Counted from the stretch's first letter, positions 1 through 6,385 are shown. The stretch is DNA of 10,923 bases from Candidatus Eiseniibacteriota bacterium (GCA_014729455.1 WJJW01000418.1:1-10923), one strand, 5' to 3'. The notes: a model not told the origin generated them from the sequence alone. Made by a program: numbers and translations.

Positions 1-1
1 G

Positions 2-1741
2 ACCAAGGAGACGATGGACAAGCGGCAGCGGGAGTATCTGCTCCGCGAGCAGCTCAAGACGATCCAGAAGGAGCTCGGCGAGGTCGATTCCAAGGAGTCC
101 GAGATCGAGGAGTTCGAGAAGGCGATCGAGGAAGCGAAGATGCCGGAGGAGGCCGAGAAGCAGGCGCGCGCCGAGCTGAAGCGCCTGCGGGGGATCCCGG
201 AGGCCTCGGCCGAGTACTCGATGGTCCGGACCTATCTCGACTGGTTGACTTCTCTGCCTTGGTCGAAGCTCGCCGAGGAGGCGATCGAGATCGAAGAGGC
301 CCGGAAGGTGCTCGACCAGGACCACTACGATCTCGAAAAGGTCAAGCGCCGGATCCTGGAGCATCTCGCCGTGACGAAGCTGAACCCCGAGGGGAAGAGC
401 CCGATCCTGTGCTTCGTCGGCCCGCCCGGCGTCGGGAAGACGTCGCTCGGCCAGAGCATCGCGCGGGCGACCGGGCGGGCGTTCATCCGGCAGAGCCTCG
501 GCGGGATCCACGACGAAGCGGAGTTCCGCGGGCATCGCCGGACCTACGTCGGCGCGCTCCCGGGGAACATCATCCAGGGGATGCGCAAAGCCGGGTCGCG
601 GAACCCGGTCTTCATGCTGGACGAGGTCGACAAGCTCGGCGCCGGTTTCCACGGGGATCCCTCCTCCGCGCTCCTCGAGGTGCTGGATCCCGAGCAGAAC
701 TCCACCTTCAAGGACAACTACCTCGCCGTGCCCTTCGACCTGAGCCGCGTGATGTTCATCGCGACCGCCAACGTGCTCGACACCATTCCGGGGCCGCTCC
801 GCGACCGGATGGAGGTGATCGAGCTGCCCGGCTACACCCTCGAGGAGAAAGTCCAGATCGCGCGCCGCTATCTGGTGGACCGGCAGCTCGACGCGAACGG
901 CTTGAAGAAGGACCAGGCCGAGATCACCGACGAGGCGCTCGTGACGATCGTGCAGGACTACACGCGCGAGGCGGGCTGCCGCAACGCCGAGCGGGAGATC
1001 GGTTCGGCGCTGCGTTGGGCCGCAGTGCGGATCGCCGAAGGGAAGGCGGACCGAGTGCGAATCGACGCATCGGACCTGAAGACGATCCTCGGCCCGCGGA
1101 AGTTCGAGAGCGAGCTGGCGATGCGGACGAGTCTGCCGGGCGTGGCCACCGGGCTGGCCTGGACGCCCGCCGGCGGTCACATCCTCTTCATCGAGGCGAG
1201 CCTGAGCCCGGGCAAGGGACGCCTCACCCTGACCGGTCACCTCGGAGACGTGATGAAGGAGAGCGCGCAGGCCGCGCTCAGCTTGGTCAAGGTCCGGGCG
1301 GAGGAGCTCGGGCTGGATCCGAGTCTGTTCGAGGAGAACGACATCCACATCCACGTTCCGGCTGGAGCGATTCCGAAGGATGGGCCGAGCGCGGGGCTGG
1401 CGATCTTCGTCGCGCTCGCATCCATGGTGACCCGGAGGACCGCCCACAGCGACCTCGCCATGACCGGGGAGATCAGCCTTCGTGGGCTCGTTCTTCCGGT
1501 CGGCGGCATCAAGGAGAAGGTCGTGGGCGGCCTCCAGGCGGGGATCGAGACCGTGATGCTCCCGCGGCGCAACAAGAAGGATCTCGAGGAGATCCCGGAG
1601 AAGACGCGCGAGAAGGTCCGTTTCCTGTGGGTCGAGCACGTCGACCAGGCGCTCGAGCTGGCGCTGAACGCCGAGCCCTCCGAGTCGCGGCCCACCCGAT
1701 CGGAGGAGGCAGACGAGGCGCTCCGGGTGTCGCGCGATTGA
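2..1741 (+). CDS. lon: ATP-dependent Lon protease, 5'-truncated by window edge
   Basis: Cytoplasmic AAA+ serine protease that unfolds and degrades misfolded and short-lived regulatory proteins. The frame is open to the left edge, so the methionine at 14 is internal; it matches the coiled region before the ATPase domain of Lon. About 220 N-terminal residues of the usual ~800 are missing. Counting from that methionine, the ATPase domain has Walker A GPPGVGKT (136-143), Walker B VFMLDEVDKL (199-208), a sensor-1-like segment FIATANVLDTIPGPLRDR and a sensor-2-like segment TREAGCRNAER. The protease domain carries the hallmark PKDGPSAG with nucleophile Ser459, and GGIKEK with Lys502. The 43-residue Ser-Lys spacing equals that of E. 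coli S679/K722, so the protein should be active. It ends in a short charged tail (EPSESRPTRSEEADE). I see no frameshift. A 140-bp gap separates it from the next operon. Confidence 0.97.
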   Translation, partial: TKETMDKRQREYLLREQLKTIQKELGEVDSKESEIEEFEKAIEEAKMPEEAEKQARAELKRLRGIPEASAEYSMVRTYLDWLTSLPWSKLAEEAIEIEEARKVLDQDHYDLEKVKRRILEHLAVTKLNPEGKSPILCFVGPPGVGKTSLGQSIARATGRAFIRQSLGGIHDEAEFRGHRRTYVGALPGNIIQGMRKAGSRNPVFMLDEVDKLGAGFHGDPSSALLEVLDPEQNSTFKDNYLAVPFDLSRVMFIATANVLDTIPGPLRDRMEVIELPGYTLEEKVQIARRYLVDRQLDANGLKKDQAEITDEALVTIVQDYTREAGCRNAEREIGSALRWAAVRIAEGKADRVRIDASDLKTILGPRKFESELAMRTSLPGVATGLAWTPAGGHILFIEASLSPGKGRLTLTGHLGDVMKESAQAALSLVKVRAEELGLDPSLFEENDIHIHVPAGAIPKDGPSAGLAIFVALASMVTRRTAHSDLAMTGEISLRGLVLPVGGIKEKVVGGLQAGIETVMLPRRNKKDLEEIPEKTREKVRFLWVEHVDQALELALNAEPSESRPTRSEEADEALRVSRD

Positions 1742-1742
1742 A

Positions 1743-1815
1743 CCGACCGGACCGGATCGCCCCCATCAGGGATTCCCCGATCCCGCAATCGGTCGGGCAC
1801 CTGTAGATGCCCTTT
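1743..1815 (+). terminator. weak hairpins after lon (possible terminator)
   Basis: The 140 bp between lon and the rhodanese gene hold nested inverted repeats. GGGCA (1795-1799) and TGCCC (1808-1812) form a 5-bp stem with an 8-nt loop, followed by TTT. CCGACCG (1743-1749) can pair with CGGTCGG (1790-1796) around a long loop. The stem is short and the T tract has only three bases, so this is a weak candidate. I see no convincing sigma70 promoter in the rest of the gap, although the downstream operon needs one here unless it reads through from lon. Confidence 0.25.
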
Positions 1816-1864
1816 CCTGAGAGGTGAGAAGGTCGCGAGCGTGGGAAACGGAACAAGCGGAAGT

Positions 1865-1876
1865 GAAGGAAGGAGA
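1865..1876 (+). promoter_or_regulatory. ribosome binding site of the rhodanese gene
   Basis: A purine-rich Shine-Dalgarno stretch (GAAGGAAGGAGA) lies a few bases before the ATG at 1882. It supports that start over other in-frame codons and marks the beginning of the three-gene operon. Confidence 0.6.
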
Positions 1877-1881
1877 TCCGA

Positions 1882-2223
1882 ATGAAGAAGCTGAGCACCG
1901 AGGAGCTCATGGATCTGCGCAGGAAACACGGAGATGACGGAGTGACGATCGTCAACGTGCTCAAGGATACGGTGTTCGCGAAGGAACACATTCCCGGATC
2001 GGTGAACGTTCCGCTCAAGGCGGACGACTTCGCTCGACGGGTGGAGAAGGAGGCCGGAGGCAAGGAAAAGCCGATCGTGGTCCACGATGCGGACGACACC
2101 TGCGACGGATCGCAGCAGGCGGCCCGGACGCTGGAGGATGCCGGTTTCCGGGAGGTCTACGACTACGATGGGGGGATCAAGGACTGGCGCGAAGCCGGCC
2201 ATCCGACGGAGGGAAGTCGATGA
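1882..2223 (+). CDS. small single-domain rhodanese-like protein with atypical active-site loop
   Basis: A 113-residue single rhodanese fold, predicted cytoplasmic because no signal peptide is visible. Family marks in order: a strand ending VTIVNVL (21-27) with AKEHIPGSVNVPL (33-45), the strand PIVVH (64-68), the loop DADDTCDGS (69-77), the helix QQAARTLEDAGF (78-89), and the C-terminal YDYDGGIKDWREAGHPTEG (93-111). Rhodaneses normally place the sulfur-carrying cysteine directly after the strand, in a CxxGxRS-type loop. Here that position is Asp69, and the only cysteine in the protein is Cys74, five residues later. The first aspartate of the usual D-[VLT]-R motif is also replaced (VNVLKD). It may therefore not be a classical sulfurtransferase; Cys74 could act as a displaced nucleophile, or the domain could be a binding module. 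The stop overlaps the next start (ATGA at 2220-2223), so translation is probably coupled to the superoxide dismutase. Confidence 0.85.
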   Translation: MKKLSTEELMDLRRKHGDDGVTIVNVLKDTVFAKEHIPGSVNVPLKADDFARRVEKEAGGKEKPIVVHDADDTCDGSQQAARTLEDAGFREVYDYDGGIKDWREAGHPTEGSR

Positions 2224-2822
2224 AGCTGCAAGTGCTGCATGGAGCGTTCCTCGCCGCGTTGCTCGTCGTCGGCTGCGGCGGCCAGACGGAACAGCAGGCC
2301 GACACCGAGACGACGGGTGGGACGGAAGAGACGCAGGCGGAAGCGCCGTCTGCGCTGCGCGCCGTTGCGCTCCTCGAACCGACCGAAGGCAACGACGTCC
2401 ACGGCCGCGTGGAGTTCGAGGTCGTCGACGGGGGCGTCCGCGTGCACGCCGAGGTCGAGGGACTCACGCCGGGTCTGCACGGGTTTCATGTCCACGAGAA
2501 GGGGGACTGCAGCGCGCCCGATGCCGGGTCGGCGGGAGGGCACTTCGCGCCGCACGGCAACCCGCACGGCGCGCCGGACGATCTTCCCACGGAACGACAC
2601 GTCGGAGATCTCGGCAACCTGAATGCCGACTCGACCGGCGTCGCCCGGTACGACCGCATCGACATGGTGATCTCCCTGGAGGGGGAGAATTCGATCGTCG
2701 ACAAGGCGGTGATCGTGCACTCGGGAGAGGACGATCTGGAGTCGCAACCGACCGGGGACGCGGGAGCGCGCGTCGCGTGCGGAGTGATCCGCACCGAGGC
2801 GACTTCGGAAGGGGCATACTGA
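2220..2822 (+). CDS. sodC: Cu/Zn superoxide dismutase, predicted lipoprotein
   Basis: Converts superoxide to oxygen and hydrogen peroxide outside the cytoplasm. The 200-residue product starts with a lipoprotein signal peptide, a hydrophobic run LAALLVVGC with Cys19 as the likely lipidated residue. A flexible Glu/Gln/Thr-rich linker (20-45) precedes the catalytic domain. All metal ligands are present by alignment to bovine SOD1: Cu ligands His90, His92 and His167; bridging His108; Zn ligands His116, His127 and Asp130. The disulfide pair Cys97/Cys187 and the active-site Arg184 (in ARVACGVI) are also kept. The RHVGDLGN signature is intact. The electrostatic loop after His167 is short, as in bacterial enzymes. 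The Shine-Dalgarno GGAGGGAA (2208-2215) lies inside the rhodanese gene, and the ATG overlaps its stop. It is the middle gene of a rhodanese-sodC-tkt operon. It is probably anchored in the inner or outer membrane facing the periplasm; the residues after Cys19 are Gly-Gly, not Asp, which gives no inner-membrane retention signal. Confidence 0.95.
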   Translation: MKLQVLHGAFLAALLVVGCGGQTEQQADTETTGGTEETQAEAPSALRAVALLEPTEGNDVHGRVEFEVVDGGVRVHAEVEGLTPGLHGFHVHEKGDCSAPDAGSAGGHFAPHGNPHGAPDDLPTERHVGDLGNLNADSTGVARYDRIDMVISLEGENSIVDKAVIVHSGEDDLESQPTGDAGARVACGVIRTEATSEGAY

Positions 2823-2823
2823 G

Positions 2824-4803
2824 ATGTCGTTCAGTGAATCCGTCCATGCGAAGGCGATCGACCTGATCCGGCTCGCCATCGACATGACCGCCGAAGCGGG
2901 GTCGGGACACCCGACTTCCGGGGCGAGCCTGGCTCACCTGGTCACCGTGCTCCTGTTCGACCACATGCGTTACGACCCGGCCGAACCGGGGCGCGTCGAC
3001 GCCGACCGCTTGATCCTGTCCGAGGGGCACGCATGCCCGATCATCTACGCCGCCGCTCCCGATCTCGGGATGAAGATCGGCAACGGAAGCGAGCAGCGGA
3101 AAGCGACCCGCGAAGAGGTGATGCGGCTCCGCGCGATCGACAGCCCGATCGACGGACATCCGAACCCGGCCGAGGGGTTCCCGTTCTTCCCGGCGGCGAC
3201 GGGGTCCCTCGGGCAGGGACTCTCGGTCGCGGCGGGGCTCGCCCTGGCGGCGCGCATGGACGGTTGCCGGAACCGCTTCTTCTGCCTGATCGGGGACGGG
3301 GAGAGCCGCGAGGGACAGGTCTGGGAAGCGATCGACTTCCTGCAGGACCAGAACCTGCGCGCCGTCTGTCCGATCTTCAATTGCAACCGCTACGGGCAGA
3401 CCGGCGAGGTCAGCCCGATGCAGTCGCCGGAGATCCTGATCGACAAGCTCGTCGCGGCCGGGTACGAGGTGGCCGAGATCGACGGACACGATCCGGAGGA
3501 GATCTGCAGCGCCCTCGGGCTGCACGCCGAGCGGGCCGACGGGAACGAGGAAGAGCCGGTCGCCATCGTGGCTCGGACGATCAAGGGCTGGGGATTCCCG
3601 GTGGCGCACGGAGACGGACACCATGGAAAGCCGGTGAGCGGTGAGGATCGGGAGAAGGCGCACCGGGAGCTGGACGAGACCGCGAAGACCGTCGGCGCGC
3701 GGTGGACCGACGGGGATCTGAACCTCTCGGCGATTCCTTCCGCCGATCCCCCTCCGAAGTTCGCGACGAAGGCGGCACCGGCCAACCTCCGGGACGCGCT
3801 GCGGCGATTCGAGCAGGAGGCGATCCTGGAGAAGGGAAAGCTCGCGACCCGCAAAGCGTACGGACATGCTCTGCGCGCGCTCGGCCACGCGGACGCGCGG
3901 GTGGTCGTCCTGGACGGCGACGTCAGCAACTCCACCTACTCGGAGATCTTCAAGGACGATCCGGATCTCCGGGATCGGTTCTTCGAGAGTCGGATCGCCG
4001 AGCAGAACATGGTCTCGGCGGCCGCCGGTCTCGCCACCGGAGGCAAGCACCCCTTCATGTCGACGTTCGGGAAATTCACCCTCCGCGCCTACGATCAACT
4101 CGAGATGGCGCTGGTCGGCCGCGCGAACGTCAAGCTGGTGGGATCGCACTGCGGCGTCAGCCTGGCCGCCGACGGTCCGAGCCAGATGGGGCTCGTCGAC
4201 GCGGGCTTCATGCGGAGTCTGGCCACCGCAGAGATCGAGCCGGGCAAACCGCTGATGGTCCTTCTGCAGCCGGCGGACGCCTACGCCGCCTACGCATTGA
4301 CGATCGCGATGGGCGAGTACGAGGGACCGTGCTACATGCGGACGCACCGGCCGGACGTCCCGTTCCTCTACGACGAAGACAGCACGTTCCGGATCCGCGG
4401 GCACCACGTCCTGGCCGAGGGGGATTCGCTGCTGATCCTCGCCGCCGGCTACATGGTCCACGAGGCGATGGGGACACTGGACCGGTTCCGCGAGCGCGAC
4501 CTGAACCCGACCCTGGTCGACCTCTATTCGGTCCCGTTCGACGAATCGGCGATCGCCGATCTGGCGCGGGCGAACGGGGGACGGGTCCTGACGGTCGAGG
4601 ACAACTACGGCGGAGGGATCGGATCCGCCGTTTCCGACGCATTGACCCGCCTGGAAGTGGGATGCCGCATCGAGCAGATGCACGTCCGGCGGATCCCGAA
4701 GTCGGGCCGGGAGCCGGAGGAGGTGATGGAGTATCTGGGCCTCTCCCGAGGCGACATCCTCCGGACCGGCCTGTCGATGCTCTCCGGGAGCAACGCCGGA
4801 TGA
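2824..4803 (+). CDS. tkt: transketolase
   Basis: A cytoplasmic thiamine-diphosphate enzyme that moves two-carbon ketol units between sugar phosphates in the pentose phosphate or Calvin pathways. The 659-residue product is full length, with the pyrophosphate, pyrimidine and C-terminal domains in one chain. Marks: GSGHPTSG with His29, SEGHA with His69, GSLGQGLS (127-134), and the ThDP/metal motif GDGESREGQVWEA (from 157) ending at NCNRYGQTG (186-194). The pyrimidine domain has DGDVSNSTY (364-372) and SRIAEQNM with Glu393, the expected cofactor-activating glutamate, then FMSTFGKFTLRAYDQ. The SRIAEQN and INRxGQ-like patterns resemble the shorter animal-type transketolases more than E. coli TktA; this is a visual impression. 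The Shine-Dalgarno GGAAGGGG (2807-2814) sits in the 3' end of sodC, and only one base separates the two genes. A hairpin overlaps its stop. The name transketolase is secure; the physiological pathway is inferred. Confidence 0.95.
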   Translation: MSFSESVHAKAIDLIRLAIDMTAEAGSGHPTSGASLAHLVTVLLFDHMRYDPAEPGRVDADRLILSEGHACPIIYAAAPDLGMKIGNGSEQRKATREEVMRLRAIDSPIDGHPNPAEGFPFFPAATGSLGQGLSVAAGLALAARMDGCRNRFFCLIGDGESREGQVWEAIDFLQDQNLRAVCPIFNCNRYGQTGEVSPMQSPEILIDKLVAAGYEVAEIDGHDPEEICSALGLHAERADGNEEEPVAIVARTIKGWGFPVAHGDGHHGKPVSGEDREKAHRELDETAKTVGARWTDGDLNLSAIPSADPPPKFATKAAPANLRDALRRFEQEAILEKGKLATRKAYGHALRALGHADARVVVLDGDVSNSTYSEIFKDDPDLRDRFFESRIAEQNMVSAAAGLATGGKHPFMSTFGKFTLRAYDQLEMALVGRANVKLVGSHCGVSLAADGPSQMGLVDAGFMRSLATAEIEPGKPLMVLLQPADAYAAYALTIAMGEYEGPCYMRTHRPDVPFLYDEDSTFRIRGHHVLAEGDSLLILAAGYMVHEAMGTLDRFRERDLNPTLVDLYSVPFDESAIADLARANGGRVLTVEDNYGGGIGSAVSDALTRLEVGCRIEQMHVRRIPKSGREPEEVMEYLGLSRGDILRTGLSMLSGSNAG

Positions 4804-4830
4804 GCGGCGTGGCGCCGCTCCGGGTCTCCT
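4796..4830 (+). terminator. GC-rich hairpin at the tkt stop, likely terminator
   Basis: GAGCGGC (4802-4808) and GCCGCTC (4814-4820) form a perfect 7-bp stem with a 5-nt loop. CCG (4796-4798) with CGG (4821-4823) can extend it across a 3-nt bulge. The stem begins inside the tkt stop codon and is followed by a pyrimidine-rich tail with TTT (4829-4833 region) but no long T run. It sits exactly where the operon should end and just before a new promoter candidate, so a terminator is the simplest reading. Confidence 0.5.
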
Positions 4831-4859
4831 TTGATCTCATTCTGAACATCAGTTAGTCT
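4831..4859 (+). promoter_or_regulatory. candidate sigma70-type promoter of the heme oxygenase unit
   Basis: TTGATC (4831-4836) and TAGTCT (4854-4859) are separated by exactly 17 bp. They match the -35 and -10 consensus at four and three of six positions. The region is visibly richer in A and T than its surroundings and lies between the tkt hairpin and the next gene. A transcript from it would have a leader of about 35 nt. The -10 match is weak, so this rests on spacing and context. Confidence 0.4.
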
Positions 4860-4862
4860 AAC
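4852..4862 (+). promoter_or_regulatory. inverted repeat GTTAGtCTAAC, candidate iron-repressor operator
   Basis: A perfect 5-bp inverted repeat about a single central base. It overlaps the candidate -10 element, a position where a bound repressor would block polymerase. It matches 10 of 11 bases of the core of the corynebacterial DtxR box (TTAGGTTAGCCTAACCTAA); the outer arms match poorly. DtxR represses the heme oxygenase gene hmuO in Corynebacterium diphtheriae, and here too a heme oxygenase lies downstream. The repeat is seen directly; the identity of the regulator is inference. Confidence 0.4.
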
Positions 4863-4890
4863 GAGGTTTGAGAGAAGGAGTCCTGGAGCC

Positions 4891-4895
4891 GGAGG
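4891..4895 (+). promoter_or_regulatory. ribosome binding site that sets the small membrane protein start
   Basis: GGAGG ends five bases before the ATG at 4901. The frame stays open further upstream to a TTG at 4868, but that codon has no well-placed Shine-Dalgarno. The ATG at 4901 is therefore the better start and gives a 53-residue product. Confidence 0.6.
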
Positions 4896-4900
4896 TGGGG

Positions 4901-5062
4901 ATGCACAAGGAACCGCAGCCCGAAGAACGACGGGAGCGACCGCTCGGAGCCCGGATTCGATTCTGGGTCGGGCGGTTCGGCGTGATCGGCTTCCTGTTCT
5001 TCCTGGTCAAGGGGCTCCTGTGGCTTCTGATCCCGTCCTTGATCGCCATCGGGCTGCTGTGA
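4901..5062 (+). CDS. small single-span membrane protein, function unknown
   Basis: A 53-residue protein that I cannot assign to a named family. The first 25 residues are polar and rich in Glu and Arg (PQPEERRERPLGARIRFWVGR). The rest (about 26-53) is one long hydrophobic segment, VIGFLFFLVKGLLWLLIPSLIAIGLL, with a single lysine at 37. The Arg-rich stretch just before the hydrophobic run suggests a cytoplasmic N terminus and an anchor in the inner membrane. The start at ATG 4901 is set by GGAGG at 4891-4895; a longer 64-residue reading from TTG 4868 is less likely. It is the first gene after the promoter and operator candidates and is followed after 25 bp by heme oxygenase, so the two are probably co-transcribed. 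It could be a membrane partner of that enzyme or an unrelated passenger. Confidence 0.7.
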   Translation: MHKEPQPEERRERPLGARIRFWVGRFGVIGFLFFLVKGLLWLLIPSLIAIGLL

Positions 5063-5087
5063 GGCAGATCGGCGGAAGGAGCAATCG

Positions 5088-5735
5088 ATGACCGACGCTC
5101 TCCATGCCGGCAACGGCATCATGAACCGGCTGCGCGAGGAGACGCGCGCGCTCCACGACCGGACCGAGAACGGAGGGTTCCAGACCCTGTTGATGGCGGG
5201 GAAGCTTCCCCGGGAGGCGTACGTCGATTCGCTGGGGCAGCTTCTGCAGGTCCATCGGATCCTGGAGGAGCATCTGGGCCGCCTGGCGAAGAAGCATCCC
5301 GCGTTCCGGGAGGTCGTCCGCGTCGACTGCTTCCAGGAACCGCAGCTCCTCGCCGATCTCCGGCACTTCGGGCGGACCCCGGCGTCGATCGGACCGAGCC
5401 CCGCGACGCGCCGATTCGTCACCTGGATCGAGACCCTCGCTCGCGAGACGCCGATCGCCCTGCTCGGCGTCTTCTACGTCCTCGAGGGGAGCAAGAACGG
5501 GGGGCGCTTCATCGCCCGGGCGGTCACGAAGGCGTATGCCCTCGAAGGCCGTGCCGGGGTCGCCTACCTCGATCCCCACGGTGAGGAGCAGAAGCCTCTG
5601 TGGCAGGACTTCAAGCGCCGCATGGAAGCCCTGGATCTCGGCGCCTCCGACCAGGAGGAGATCGTCCGGGCCGCCTGCGAGACCTTCGCCGCGATCGGTC
5701 GGATCTACGAGGAGCTCGCCTCGCCGCGGGGATGA
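5088..5735 (+). CDS. heme oxygenase (biliverdin-producing type)
   Basis: A predicted cytoplasmic enzyme of the HO-1/HemO/BphO fold that opens heme with O2 and reductant to give biliverdin, CO and free iron. The 215-residue length is normal for bacterial members. The proximal-helix motif LREETRALHDRTEN contains the expected heme-ligand histidine, His23, aligned with human HO-1 His25. Further on is the family-like MAGKLPREAYVDSLGQLLQVHRILEEHL (36-63). The distal-helix motif YVLEGSKNGGRFIAR (130-144) has the flexible glycines that sit over the heme and resembles the YVLEGSTLGG form of phytochrome-associated BphO enzymes. No phytochrome gene is nearby. GGAAGGAG (5074-5081), six bases before the ATG, supports this start. 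Likely roles are iron recovery from heme or supply of a bilin; the candidate iron operator upstream of the unit favours iron. It converges on the minus-strand gene beyond it, with 21 bp between stops. Confidence 0.9.
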   Translation: MTDALHAGNGIMNRLREETRALHDRTENGGFQTLLMAGKLPREAYVDSLGQLLQVHRILEEHLGRLAKKHPAFREVVRVDCFQEPQLLADLRHFGRTPASIGPSPATRRFVTWIETLARETPIALLGVFYVLEGSKNGGRFIARAVTKAYALEGRAGVAYLDPHGEEQKPLWQDFKRRMEALDLGASDQEEIVRAACETFAAIGRIYEELASPRG

Positions 5736-5756
5736 CGACGCCCGCCCGTCCGCGCC

Positions 5757-6335
5757 TCAGCCGTTTCCCGTGAGCACGAACGGGTCATCGTGCAGTCCGA
5801 CGACCAGTTCCCCGAGGATCTCGCCGCTCGCGATGCACCGCTTGGGCAGGCTCGAGCGAAGCTGCGGGTCCGACCAGTCCGGCCACCACGGCACCACCCG
5901 ACGGCACCAGGACTGCGCCACCGAGAAGACGCACGCGGGCGCGTACATGCCGGCGAAGGCGAGATGGATCTCGGCCGGCGTCTTGGAGAGCCTGCCGGCG
6001 ATGAAGTCCACCTCCCTCTGGAGGCGGCGGCGCAGGTAGCGGCACTTCACTCCCTTGACGTTGCGGAGATGGTTCGGCACCGGCACGAGCTCCCGCTTCT
6101 CGAGATGACGGCGGAGCCACTTGAAATGGCCGTAGTCCGGAACGTGGAAGACCGGCCTACCGCACTCGATCGCGAGATCGACCGCGTCGAGGAGTCGGTA
6201 CGGGTAGTGCTTGGGTCGGCGGGTCCTCAGGTACGTGGGATGAACGAGGACCAAGGCGTCGTGCGAATCGGGATCGAAACGGAGCGGGACGGCTCGGGGC
6301 GTGCGCCGGCTGGAGACGGCGGCTTCGTGCGACAT
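5757..6335 (-). CDS. conserved-looking protein of unknown function (possibly divergent cysteine-hydrolase-like fold)
   Basis: I do not recognise this 192-residue protein. It has no signal peptide or membrane span. After a basic N terminus comes a strand-like HDALVLVHPTYLRTRR (25-40), then a helix/strand pair LLDAVDLAIECGRPVFHV (48-65), and a basic central part (FKWLRRHLEKRELV and KCRYLRRRLQREVDF). Next are a hydrophobic segment IHLAFAGMYAPACVFSVAQSWCRR (123-146) and a tryptophan-rich VVPWWPDWSDP (147-157). It has five cysteines (58, 98, 135, 144, 167). The order 'ALVLV...', 'GRPVFHV', 'AGMYAPACV' faintly resembles isochorismatase-type hydrolases (ALLVID..., G.PVI.V, GV.T..CV), with Cys135 at the nucleophile position. 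The catalytic aspartate after the first strand is not where expected, so I would not annotate it that way. The start is well supported by GAGGAGG five bases upstream on the minus strand. It is a lone gene, convergent with heme oxygenase. Confidence 0.75.
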   Translation of the reverse strand: MSHEAAVSSRRTPRAVPLRFDPDSHDALVLVHPTYLRTRRPKHYPYRLLDAVDLAIECGRPVFHVPDYGHFKWLRRHLEKRELVPVPNHLRNVKGVKCRYLRRRLQREVDFIAGRLSKTPAEIHLAFAGMYAPACVFSVAQSWCRRVVPWWPDWSDPQLRSSLPKRCIASGEILGELVVGLHDDPFVLTGNG

Positions 6336-6340
6336 GTCGA

Positions 6341-6347
6341 CCTCCTC
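6341..6347 (-). promoter_or_regulatory. strong ribosome binding site of the unknown minus-strand gene
   Basis: Read on the minus strand this is GAGGAGG, five bases before the ATG that ends at 6335. It is the main support that this frame is a real gene with the chosen start. Confidence 0.65.
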
Positions 6348-6367
6348 AGGCGGTACGCCGACCTGCG

Positions 6368-6385
6368 GGCGGTCGTTCGACCGCC
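6368..6385 (-). promoter_or_regulatory. hairpin in the leader of the unknown minus-strand gene
   Basis: GGCGGTCG (6368-6375) and CGACCGCC (6378-6385) are perfect inverted arms, foldable as a 7-bp stem with a 4-nt loop. It lies 33-50 nt before the start codon ending at 6335, within the 234-bp gap 6336-6569. It could be an operator, a leader structure or a chance GC-rich palindrome. The rest of the gap holds no gene that I can support. TATTCT on the minus strand (6533-6538) is the best -10-like hexamer, without a good -35. Confidence 0.35.

Noticed and set aside
259..1806. A 515-codon plus-strand frame overlapping lon
   Set aside because: It is Arg/Gly/Pro/Ala rich without motifs, while the lon frame holds the Walker and Ser-Lys sites.
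1795..1812. A sigma54-like GG...GC pattern in the lon-rhodanese gap
   Set aside because: The spacing between GG and GC is 11 bases rather than the required 10. The repeat is better read as a weak hairpin.
1237..2202. A 321-codon minus-strand frame across the lon end and the rhodanese gene
   Set aside because: It is antisense to two supported genes, is serine/arginine rich, and has no recognisable family features.
2464..4683. A 739-codon open frame on the minus strand opposite sodC and tkt
   Set aside because: It lies antisense to two genes with complete catalytic motifs and shows no recognisable domain. Long antisense frames are expected at this GC content.
4832..4851. A possible Fur box upstream of the heme oxygenase unit
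   Set aside because: Only the outer TGAT/ATCA bases fit; the interior does not match the Fur consensus. The DtxR-like core next to it is a far better match.
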